From contig CAUJKG010000030.1 of NCBI GenBank assembly GCA_963205465.1, positions 1 through 11,738 of the forward strand: a stretch of 11,738 bases of DNA, in the 5' to 3' direction. The notes under the pieces were generated by a model. That model was given only the letters and a program-made list of their open reading frames with translations, did not search any database and had not been told where the DNA came from. Origin of the DNA: Pseudomonadota bacterium. Lineage in GTDB: Bacteria; Pseudomonadota; Alphaproteobacteria; Rhizobiales; Xanthobacteraceae. The position numbers and the translations under genes are program-made. Positions 5,430-11,738 of the stretch are shown in pieces (the first letter of the stretch is position 1; each line of letters opens with the position of its first letter).

Positions 5430-7096
5430 GAACTTTCCGCCGGGAATTGCTGCTGGCGCTTGTTGCAAGCGCCTGGCTCGCAGTCCCGGCGGGCCTGCAT
5501 CCCGCTTTCTCGCAGGCGCAGTCTTTCGTGCCAGCGACAACCGTGCGGGACAATATCGCTACGACGATCGAAGATATCCGGCTTCTGCGCGGCGTTCCCG
5601 ACGGTACGGTGGCCTGCCGCGGCAATCGCAGCGGGCCCCGGCCGGTGCTGCGTTGCGACGTCCGCTATACCGACACCATCGCGGTCACCGGCATCGAAAT
5701 CACGGAGCGCGACAATCCGGCAAATATCTGGATGGCGTCGTTCCGTCCCTATATGCATGAGGAAGACGAAACCGCTTATCTCTTGCTGGTCGATCGCAGC
5801 AACCCGGCGCGCGCGGATGCGATCCGGCGCTCCACGCGCGATCTTGCCGAACTTTTCTTCCAGATCGCGCCGAAGCAGCGGGTTGCGGTCGCGGCCTTCG
5901 ACACCAAGCTCGACCTGTTGCAGGACTTCACGCAGGACGGCAAAGCGGTGGCTGCGGCGCTCGACCGCGTGCGCGCGGGCAATCCCACGACCGAACTTTA
6001 TCGTCTGTCGCTCGAAGCCGTACAGAAGCTCGGTCAGTTCGAAGCGCCGCGAAAGGTGCTCGTGATCGTCTCTGACGGTAGTTTCGATGACACTGCCTAT
6101 CGGCATAACCAGGTCGTGCAGGAAGCAAACCGCCAGAATATCCGGATCGTTACCATCGGCTATTACGAGCGGCCGGCGGATGTGCGCAATCTGCAGTCGC
6201 TACGCCGTCTGAGCGCCGAGACACACGGCTTCTTTTTCGAAGCGCCGGGGCCGCAGCGTGCGCTCACGCCGAGAAACCGCAACGATTTTCTCGCGCGCTT
6301 GCAGGCCGGCGTCGTCATCGAGGCGGAAGCGTTGGCCCGTGGGGTGCCGTCCGCGCTCCAGATTTCGCTTCGGCACCCGCAAGGCGCCACCACCAGCTTC
6401 GTCGCCGTGCTTCGCCCCGGCGTCGCCGCGCCGGACAGCGGACTGAATGACCGCGCGGTTCCCATGACGGGCGAGAGTTTTTTCAACCGCGCGTTGGCCT
6501 GGGCTTTCGAAGACCTTACCCGGACTGCCGCGCTGCTTGCCGGAATCGCAATTCTGCTGTTCGGGTTTCTGATTACCGGGTTTGTCTGGCGCCGGTCGTC
6601 GCGCCGCAAGGCGGCGGTTGCGGAAGCTTCCGAAGCGGAGCTTCCGGCGCCCGCGCTCACGCCGAAAATCCTTTCGGTGGAGCCGCCTACCGCGCCCGAG
6701 CCGGCCCGCCCGAAACAGCCGATGGAGCCCGCGTCGCCGACTGTGATCCGCGCGCCGTCGCCGCTGGCCTGGCTCGAGTTCAACGGTGTTCCCGGCACGG
6801 TCGCGATGTACAAGCCACGCATTGCCATAGGCCGCGAGCGAGACAATGATGTGGTGACGGACGCACAGGAGCTCAGCGTGTCACGTCATCATGCGGAGAT
6901 TGCGGTTTCGGCGGACGGTTCGTTCGAGATCGTCAATCGCTCGAAGGATTACAGAAGCGACCCGAACCCGGTGCTGATCAATGGCATTCCGCGGGAGATC
7001 GCGCGGATCGCCGACGGCGACGTGGTCAAACTCGGCAATGGCAATTATGGCTTTCTGTTCCGCGATGCCCGCGAGAACAGCTATTGGCGCAACTAG
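5426..7096 (+). CDS. Secreted vWA domain - membrane helix - cytoplasmic FHA protein
   Basis: A 556-residue protein that starts with GTG in a 4-bp overlap with the previous gene. Residues 1-~31 are a signal peptide (RTFRRE, a hydrophobic core, then AFSQA). The region to ~115 has two cysteines, C64 and C77, which could form a disulfide. A vWA-type domain follows (~116-300): LLLVDRSNP (119-127) is a MIDAS-like strand in which the second Ser of DxSxS is Pro, VAVAAFDT (153-160) and VLVIVSDGS (211-219) are the next strands. One membrane helix lies at ~367-388, followed by RRSSRRK, so the vWA part is periplasmic and the C-terminus cytoplasmic by the positive-inside rule. A Pro/Ala-rich linker leads to an FHA domain (~447-548) with GR 469-470, SRHH 487-490 and ING 518-520. 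The layout suggests transfer of an envelope signal to phosphothreonine partners inside the cell. Confidence 0.9.
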   Translation: MRTFRRELLLALVASAWLAVPAGLHPAFSQAQSFVPATTVRDNIATTIEDIRLLRGVPDGTVACRGNRSGPRPVLRCDVRYTDTIAVTGIEITERDNPANIWMASFRPYMHEEDETAYLLLVDRSNPARADAIRRSTRDLAELFFQIAPKQRVAVAAFDTKLDLLQDFTQDGKAVAAALDRVRAGNPTTELYRLSLEAVQKLGQFEAPRKVLVIVSDGSFDDTAYRHNQVVQEANRQNIRIVTIGYYERPADVRNLQSLRRLSAETHGFFFEAPGPQRALTPRNRNDFLARLQAGVVIEAEALARGVPSALQISLRHPQGATTSFVAVLRPGVAAPDSGLNDRAVPMTGESFFNRALAWAFEDLTRTAALLAGIAILLFGFLITGFVWRRSSRRKAAVAEASEAELPAPALTPKILSVEPPTAPEPARPKQPMEPASPTVIRAPSPLAWLEFNGVPGTVAMYKPRIAIGRERDNDVVTDAQELSVSRHHAEIAVSADGSFEIVNRSKDYRSDPNPVLINGIPREIARIADGDVVKLGNGNYGFLFRDARENSYWRN

Positions 7097-7122
7097 ATTT
7101 CGAAGAAAGCAGGGTGAAGTAA

Positions 7123-7725
7123 ATGGCAAACGGAAACCACGACGACGGTTCTTCAGCACCGACCCGGATTCGCGAAGTGCGGCCCGCAGGCAAGCCCGAC
7201 GCCAAGGCCGATGCCATGCGCGAGGCGGCTGCGCCGAAGCCCGCACCAGCGCCCACACCCGTCATGCAGTCTGATATCGGCGCCGGTGCTTCCGGTGCGA
7301 CGCAGATCCGGGGCTATAGCGGAATGGCGCAAGGACAAGGACAAGGACAGATGGCAGAGAAAGACACTGGCGGTTTCGATCCGGTGGTCGGCTGGCTCGT
7401 GGTCGTAGCCGGGCCGGGCCGCGGCAATGCGGTGAACATCAAGGCAGGCATGAACAGCGTGGGCCGCAATGCGAACCAGCGTATCAGCCTGAATTTCGGC
7501 GATCCGGCGATTTCGGCGGAGGGCGCGGCCTTCATCACCTTCGAACCCAAGCGCGGCACTTTCCACATCAACCACGGCGGGAAAGCGAACATCGTGTATC
7601 TCAACGAGGAGGCCGTGCTGACGCCGATGTTGATGGCGGCCGGCAACATGGTTTCGATCGGTGAGACCAAGCTGCGTTTCGTGCCGCTTTGCGGTCCGGA
7701 ATTTAACTGGGATGAAGCGAAATGA
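7123..7725 (+). CDS. FHA-like protein with partly degenerate phosphothreonine pocket
   Basis: A 200-residue cytoplasmic protein. The first ~80 residues are disordered, Pro/Ala-rich, and end in GQGQGQ encoded by three in-frame copies of aaggac (7331-7348). They contain PTRI (Thr14) and ATQI (Thr60), possible phosphorylation sites. The FHA-like fold begins at DPVVGWLVVV (87-96) and keeps GR at 114-115. The canonical SR..H loop is replaced by ISAEGAA (130-136): Ser131 stays, but the Arg and His are lost. YLNEEAV (159-165) keeps Asn161 without the following Gly. The C-terminal FVPLCGPEFNWDE resembles a family of FHA proteins I recall from Firmicutes that end in FVPLCG.xFxW. AGGGTGAAG (7111-7119) precedes the ATG. 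The stop overlaps the PP2C start by four bases (ATGA), so the products are probably made in fixed ratio. Confidence 0.87.
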   Translation: MANGNHDDGSSAPTRIREVRPAGKPDAKADAMREAAAPKPAPAPTPVMQSDIGAGASGATQIRGYSGMAQGQGQGQMAEKDTGGFDPVVGWLVVVAGPGRGNAVNIKAGMNSVGRNANQRISLNFGDPAISAEGAAFITFEPKRGTFHINHGGKANIVYLNEEAVLTPMLMAAGNMVSIGETKLRFVPLCGPEFNWDEAK

Positions 7726-9119
7726 AGTTTCAGGCCGCCGCACGCGCTATTCGAGGCAGCAAGGATACGCAGGAAGATGCCTGGCGCGTCTATGACGCGA
7801 AAGGCGGCGATGCCGGCGAGATCGCAGCAAGCGACGCCGGTGTCACGCTTTCGGGCGGCGGTCTGCTTCTCGTGGCCGACGGGATCGGCGGCCACTATGG
7901 CGGCGACGTCGCAAGCCGGATCACGGCGGACGTCTTCGTCAAAACTTTTTTCGGCAATCCCGGCGAATGTGAAGATCGTTTCACGGCGTCGCTCATGGCC
8001 GCCAATCAGGCGGTCGCGGCTGCGCAGGAAAAAGAGCCGGGACTGAAGGATATGGGCGCGACGCTGGTCGCGGGCCATGTTCATGACGGCGAGCTGTGCT
8101 TCGTCAGCATCGGCGACTCGCTGATCCTGCGCTATCGCGACGACGAGTTGCATCGCGTCAATGCCGATCACTCCTATATGGAGATCGCGGATCGCGAGGC
8201 GCTCGGCTCCGGCGATCCCGACCGGTGGCGCGATGTCATGACCCGCAAGGGCAGGGATTCCATCACGATCGCGGTGCTCGGCCGTAGCCTCGAAGACTTC
8301 GGGCACAGCCCGCAGATCGCAAGCCGCAAGATTTTGCCCGGCGATCTTCTGATCTTTTCGAGCGACGGCCTCGAAACGCTCACCATGGTGCAGATCCAGA
8401 ATTTCATCCGCGCGTTGTTGCCGCGCGGTGTCGGCGCGGTGGCCGACGGTCTGATCCGGGCGGTCGACGGTATCGGCAAGAACCGAAATTATCAGGACAA
8501 CGCGACGCTCGTGGTCGCGCTTGCGGAAGAGGCGCCTGCTGCGACGCGGCTCACTACGGGCGCCGAGCGCGAGACGGCGAAGACCGCGCCGGTGGTTTCG
8601 GCTTCCGCTCCCGCAACTGCGCCTGCCGCCGCTCCAGCGTCAGCTCCCGTTCCCGCGCCAGCAGCGGCACCGCAGGCTGCAGGACCGGGCGCGGCGATAG
8701 TGCCCCCTGCGGCCCCCGCGAAGCCCGTGCAATCCGGCAGCATCAATGATGCCGCGAAGTCGGGGCGCTGGTCGCCGGCAAAGCTTTTGCTCGGCGTTGC
8801 AATCGGACTTCTCGGGGTTGCGGCCGTCCTGTTTGCGACCGGAAAGTTCAATATGTTCCGCGCGGGCCAGGCAAAGATTGAAGCGCCGGCGGTCGCACCT
8901 GCCACCAAGCCGACACCATCGCCAATCGCTGCACCTGCGGCATCACCGGCACCGCCGCCGGTCGCTGCACCAGCGGCGGCTCCGCCGGCACAGGAGCGAA
9001 GCCTGCGTCCGCAACCGGCGCTGACGCCGGAAACCGACTCGCCGCAACGGCCCTCGCAGGGGATTTCTCCCAATCAAGGCGGCGAGGTTAAGCAACAGCC
9101 GCGTCACGCGGCGCGCTGA
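7722..9119 (+). CDS. Membrane-anchored PP2C-family Ser/Thr protein phosphatase
   Basis: A 465-residue protein that should remove phosphate from phosphothreonine or phosphoserine using two metal ions. The PP2C domain spans ~1-268: QEDAW (17-21, Asp19), VADGIGGHYGG (51-61, Asp53), GATLVAG (112-118), VSIGDS (128-133), SSDGLETL (213-220, Asp215) and QDNATLVV (258-265, Asp259) carry all expected metal-binding aspartates, so it looks active. A long Ala/Pro linker (~268-345, with ATRL at 274-277) leads to one membrane helix at ~354-373. A second low-complexity Pro/Ala tail of ~80 residues follows, which would lie in the periplasm if the catalytic domain is cytoplasmic. The ATG at 7722 overlaps the stop of the FHA gene. 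This is the only phosphorylation enzyme in the window. It probably opposes a kinase encoded elsewhere and dephosphorylates the FHA partners' ligands. Confidence 0.93.
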   Translation: MKFQAAARAIRGSKDTQEDAWRVYDAKGGDAGEIAASDAGVTLSGGGLLLVADGIGGHYGGDVASRITADVFVKTFFGNPGECEDRFTASLMAANQAVAAAQEKEPGLKDMGATLVAGHVHDGELCFVSIGDSLILRYRDDELHRVNADHSYMEIADREALGSGDPDRWRDVMTRKGRDSITIAVLGRSLEDFGHSPQIASRKILPGDLLIFSSDGLETLTMVQIQNFIRALLPRGVGAVADGLIRAVDGIGKNRNYQDNATLVVALAEEAPAATRLTTGAERETAKTAPVVSASAPATAPAAAPASAPVPAPAAAPQAAGPGAAIVPPAAPAKPVQSGSINDAAKSGRWSPAKLLLGVAIGLLGVAAVLFATGKFNMFRAGQAKIEAPAVAPATKPTPSPIAAPAASPAPPPVAAPAAAPPAQERSLRPQPALTPETDSPQRPSQGISPNQGGEVKQQPRHAAR

Positions 9120-9146
9120 AGTTCTCAAAAATAACATTTCTTCGTT

Positions 9147-9169
9147 ATGCGCGGGCTTGGCCCGCGCAT
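9147..9169. repeat. Perfect 10-bp stem hairpin downstream of PP2C gene
   Basis: ATGCGCGGGC (9147-9156) and GCCCGCGCAT (9160-9169) are exact inverted complements around a TTG loop. No T-run follows, so this is not a standard intrinsic terminator. It could still block or protect the transcript end. Its form (GCGGGCTTG-GCCCGC-ATCCAT) resembles a short palindromic repeat common in Bradyrhizobium-type genomes (recollection, not checked). Confidence 0.6.
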
Positions 9170-9502
9170 CCATGATGAGACATAGCGTTCGGTGACAGTC
9201 CGTATGGATCACGGATCTCGGGTAAATTTGAGATCGGTGGTCTTCTGCATGACAAAGAAGAAGTGCGCGCCGCTTCTCACCCTGATGAAAGAGTAAGTAT
9301 GCGCGTTCTCGTCATGATGAGGCGAGAATAATAAAAGCACTTCGCAAGCAAACTCTCGTCCGCCGTGCAAATACGACGACATTGCGGCGCTGCGGTTTCC
9401 TGAATCATCGTGCAATTCGTTTGCTGCTTTTTCTCGGAACCTTCGCGTAATGATCCGGTTGATCTCTTGTTGCTGCATTGCAGCGTAACAGGGGAACCTT
9501 CG
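9170..9502. other. Intergenic region before glycosyltransferase gene
   Basis: A stretch richer in A and T than its neighbours, with no convincing gene. It has small inverted repeats: GATCTC/GAGATC (9214-9219 with 9230-9235), TTCTCG/CGAGAA (9306-9311 with 9323-9328) and GCTGC/GCAGC (9472-9476 with 9480-9484). It must hold the glycosyltransferase promoter unless transcription reads through from the PP2C gene, but no clear -35/-10 pair stands out. Confidence 0.5.
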
Positions 9503-10618
9503 ATGAGAATCGCGCAAATCAGTCCGTTGATCGAAAGTACGCCGCCGAAACTCTATGGCGGCACCGAACGCATGGTGTCGTGGCTCACCGAGGAACTGGT
9601 GCGGCAGGGGCACGATGTCACGCTGTTTGCCAGCGGCGATTCCGTGACTGACGCGAAGCTTGAAGCCTGTTGCCCGGAAGCATTGCGGCTCGACCCGCGC
9701 GTGCAGGAAACCAATCCCTATTATTTCGTCATGCTGGATAAGTTACGCCGCCGCGCGGACGAGTTCGACATCCTGCATTTCCACATCGACTATTTTCACT
9801 ATCCGTTGTTTCGCGAGATCGCGAACAAGACATTGACGACGCTGCACGGCCGGCAGGACACGCACGATCTTCAGCCGCTGCACAAAGCCTTTCCCGATAT
9901 GCCGCTTGCGACCATTTCCAATTCGCAGGCGAGCTTTATCGCAAATCGAAACGTCGCCGGCACGGTGCTGCACGGCTTGCAGGAAAATCTGTTCGCGCCG
10001 AACTATCAACCGCAGGGCGGCTATCTCGCTTTTCTCGGCCGCATGGCTCCGGACAAGCGGCCTGACCGCGCGATTCAGATCGCGCGCAAACTCGGTATTC
10101 CACTCAAGATGGCGGCGAAGGTCGACGACGTCGACCGCGAATATTTCGAGCAGAAGATCAAACCGATGTTAGCCGGCGACGGCGTCGAATTCATCGGCGA
10201 GATCGGGGAAAAGGAGAAGCAGGCGTTTCTCGGCAATGCGCTCGCGCTCTTGTTTCCGATCGACTGGCCGGAGCCTTTCGGCCTCGTCATGATCGAGGCC
10301 ATGGCTTGCGGTACGCCGGTGCTTGCCTTTGGCGAGGGCTCGGTGCCCGAAGTGATCGACGACGGCGTCTCCGGCATGGTCGTCAATTCGGTCGCCGAAG
10401 CGGTCGCCGCTTATCCAGAATTGATCGCGCTCGATCGCAAAACTGTCCGGCGCGTCTTCGAGCGGCGCTTTACCGTGAAACGCATGGCTGAGGATTATGT
10501 CGCGCTCTACCGCAGCCTGCTCGCCAAGCAAGGCGCGAAAGGCACGAACGGCAAGCGTTTGCCGCGCGGCAGAGGTGCGGAGCCGGAAGCCCGAATTACG
10601 CTCACGCGCGAGGATTAG
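9503..10618 (+). CDS. GT4-family glycosyltransferase
   Basis: A 371-residue GT-B fold sugar transferase, likely retaining and using a nucleotide-sugar donor; the acceptor is unknown. The N-terminal half starts with IAQISPLIESTPPKLYGGTE (3-22), where YGGTE is the glycine-rich loop typical of GT4 enzymes, then LVRQGHDVTLFASGDS (32-47). The donor-binding half shows FLGRMAPDKRPDRAI (177-191, with Arg180 and Lys185 for the diphosphate) and the EX7E motif EPFGLVMIE (257-265), followed by AMACGTPVLAF and GSVPEVI. No signal peptide or membrane helix is seen. The ATG at 9503 is chosen over in-frame upstream sequence because GGGGAA (9491-9496) lies just ahead and the conserved MRIAQI begins there. The C-terminal ~30 residues are basic and variable. 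It follows the FHA cluster after 383 bases and is probably a separate unit. Confidence 0.92.
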   Translation: MRIAQISPLIESTPPKLYGGTERMVSWLTEELVRQGHDVTLFASGDSVTDAKLEACCPEALRLDPRVQETNPYYFVMLDKLRRRADEFDILHFHIDYFHYPLFREIANKTLTTLHGRQDTHDLQPLHKAFPDMPLATISNSQASFIANRNVAGTVLHGLQENLFAPNYQPQGGYLAFLGRMAPDKRPDRAIQIARKLGIPLKMAAKVDDVDREYFEQKIKPMLAGDGVEFIGEIGEKEKQAFLGNALALLFPIDWPEPFGLVMIEAMACGTPVLAFGEGSVPEVIDDGVSGMVVNSVAEAVAAYPELIALDRKTVRRVFERRFTVKRMAEDYVALYRSLLAKQGAKGTNGKRLPRGRGAEPEARITLTRED

Positions 10619-10702
10619 CGCTTCCCATCCTTGCCGAAACTGCCCCGCCTCGCTACATAGCCGCCGAACTCCCATCAACCCGAGAACGGAGCGCGGCGGC
10701 TC

Positions 10703-11738
10703 ATGGCCTCCTGGCAATATGTCTATCAGATGATCGGTTTGTCGAAGGCCTATCCCGGCGGGAAAAAGGTCCTCGACAACGTTTATCTCTCGTTTTACCC
10801 GAACGCGAAAATCGGCGTACTCGGCGTCAACGGCGCGGGCAAATCGACGCTCCTGCGCATCATGGCGGGTACCGACAAGGAGTATAGCGGCGAGGCTTTT
10901 GCCGCCGAGGGCGCGAAGATCGGCTATCTGGCGCAGGAGCCACAGCTCGATCCTTCGAAGAACGTGCGACAGAACGTGATGATCGGTGTCGCGCACAAGC
11001 AGGCGTTGCTCGACCGCTACAACGAAATCGCTGCGAACTATTCCGACGAAACCGCAGACGAAATGGCGAAGCTGCAGGACGAGATCGAAGCCAAGGGCTT
11101 GTGGGATCTCGACGCGCAGGTCGATCTCGCGATGGATGCGCTGCGCTGCCCGGACGACAATGCTGACGTCAACAATCTCTCCGGCGGCGAGAAGCGCCGC
11201 GTGGCGCTGTGCCAGCTTCTGCTCTCGGAGCCGGACATTCTGCTCCTCGACGAACCGACCAACCATCTCGACGCCGAAACCGTGAACTGGCTCGAACAGT
11301 ACCTGCGCAACTTCAAGGGCGCGGTGCTGATCGTGACGCACGATCGCTATTTCCTCGACAACGTGACGGGCTGGATTCTCGAACTCGACCGTGGCCGCGG
11401 CATTCCCTACGAGGGCAACTATTCCTCGTGGCTCGTGCAGAAGCAGAAGCGGCTCGAACAGGAAGGCCGCGAAGAAGAAGCGCGGCAGCGCGCGATCGAG
11501 CGCGAACGCGAATGGATCTCGTCGTCGCCCAAGGCGCGGCAGGCCAAGAGCAAGGCCCGCTTCCAGCGCTACGACGAACTCGTCGCGAAGCAGAACGACA
11601 AGGCGCCGACGACCGCGCAGATCATCATTCCGGTCGCCGAACGTCTCGGCCAGAACGTGGTCGATGCCGAGAATCTCACCAAGGGTTTCGGCGATTCACT
11701 GCTGATCGATAACCTGAACTTCAAGCTGCCGCCCGGCG
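10703..11738 (+). CDS. ettA: Energy-dependent translational throttle protein EttA, N-terminal part (cut by window edge)
   Basis: EttA is a soluble ABC-F ATPase that binds the ribosomal E site and gates entry into elongation according to the ATP/ADP ratio. The first 345 codons are present and open to the window end. The first ATPase domain is complete: Walker A GVNGAGKST (41-49), a Q-loop at YLAQEPQL (75-82), signature LSGGEKRRVAL (159-169), Walker B with LLLDEPTNHLD (180-190) and the switch His in VTHDRYF (211-217). The inserted arm lies at about 95-140 and the charged, helical P-site-tRNA-interaction linker at about 242-305, rich in Arg, Glu and Lys. The second ATPase domain begins at ~319 (VVDAENLTKGFGDSLL) and is truncated. 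GGAG (10688-10691) lies 11 bases ahead of the ATG at 10703. The N-terminal block is close to the E. coli protein as I recall it (KIGVLGxNGAGKSTLLRIMAG). Confidence 0.95.
   Translation, partial: MASWQYVYQMIGLSKAYPGGKKVLDNVYLSFYPNAKIGVLGVNGAGKSTLLRIMAGTDKEYSGEAFAAEGAKIGYLAQEPQLDPSKNVRQNVMIGVAHKQALLDRYNEIAANYSDETADEMAKLQDEIEAKGLWDLDAQVDLAMDALRCPDDNADVNNLSGGEKRRVALCQLLLSEPDILLLDEPTNHLDAETVNWLEQYLRNFKGAVLIVTHDRYFLDNVTGWILELDRGRGIPYEGNYSSWLVQKQKRLEQEGREEEARQRAIEREREWISSSPKARQAKSKARFQRYDELVAKQNDKAPTTAQIIIPVAERLGQNVVDAENLTKGFGDSLLIDNLNFKLPPG

Noticed and set aside
7331..7348. Phase-variable tandem repeat (three copies of aaggac)
   Set aside because: Only three six-base units in frame; slippage would not shift the reading frame and simply changes the number of Gly-Gln pairs.
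7314..8306. 330-codon open frame on the minus strand
   Set aside because: It is antisense to the FHA and PP2C genes, which carry clear motifs and a 4-bp overlap. No domain is seen in the antisense product.
2045..9119. Type VI secretion regulatory cluster (PpkA-PppA-Fha type)
   Set aside because: PP2C and FHA genes are present, but there is no kinase, no structural type VI gene (such as TssB, TssC, TssM or Hcp), and the FHA-flavoprotein and vWA-FHA proteins do not belong to that set.
9147..9169. Rho-independent terminator for the PP2C gene
   Set aside because: The stem is strong, but the following bases are CCATGATGAG with no T-run, so it is listed as an inverted repeat only.
9250..9297. 15-codon plus-strand mini-ORF starting ATGACAAAGAAG
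   Set aside because: Very short, no Shine-Dalgarno sequence ahead of it, and no sign of coding selection.
9209..9613. 134-codon minus-strand frame covering the gap before the glycosyltransferase
   Set aside because: It overlaps the conserved N-terminus of the glycosyltransferase and lacks a clear ribosome-binding site. The part in the gap (9209-9400) reads somewhat protein-like but matches nothing I know, so it is not called.
10169..11341. 390-codon open frame on the minus strand
   Set aside because: It spans the end of the glycosyltransferase and the conserved ATPase domain of EttA. Both plus-strand genes are unmistakable, so this is a shadow frame.

Overview
The window looks like a chromosomal segment of a GC-rich alphaproteobacterium, most likely Hyphomicrobiales (Bradyrhizobium/Rhodopseudomonas-like relatives). 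This is an inference. It rests on the GC-rich codon use, the flavour of ThiS, ThiG and EttA, and two palindromic intergenic elements (598-644 and 9147-9169) of a kind I recall as dispersed repeats in that order. No tRNA, rRNA, CRISPR array, insertion sequence or phage gene is visible.

Left edge (1-702, minus strand): the start of a thiamine thiazole operon, thiS then thiG (cut by the window edge). A TPP riboswitch at 525-667 lies directly in front of thiS, and its aptamer end overlaps the thiS ribosome-binding site. A 47-nt palindromic element sits inside the P3 arm of the aptamer. A plausible promoter lies just upstream.

Divergent from it (752-1702, plus): an exported protein of unknown function with an M14 zinc-carboxypeptidase-like residue pattern. 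It is followed by a strong intrinsic terminator at 1840-1869.

Core (2045-9119, plus): a compact six-gene cluster, apparently an operon with two 4-bp overlaps and short gaps. In order it encodes (1) an FHA protein with a C-terminal zinc ribbon; (2) an FHA domain fused to a large flavoprotein-like NAD(P)/FAD oxidoreductase; (3) a small four-helix membrane protein; (4) a secreted vWA domain joined through one membrane helix to a cytoplasmic FHA domain; (5) an FHA protein with a partly degenerate phosphothreonine pocket; (6) a PP2C phosphatase anchored by a membrane helix with a Pro/Ala-rich tail. The logic is phosphothreonine signalling at the inner membrane: PP2C would erase phosphothreonine marks, several FHA domains would read them, the vWA domain would sense or bind something in the periplasm, and the flavoprotein is a possible redox output. 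No Ser/Thr kinase is encoded in the window, and no secretion-system genes accompany the cluster. This is the most interesting content here.

Right edge (9120-11738, plus): a 383-bp non-coding stretch with hairpins, a GT4-family glycosyltransferase (9503-10618), and the first 345 codons of the ribosome-associated ABC-F protein EttA (10703 to the window end). These look like ordinary flanking genes.
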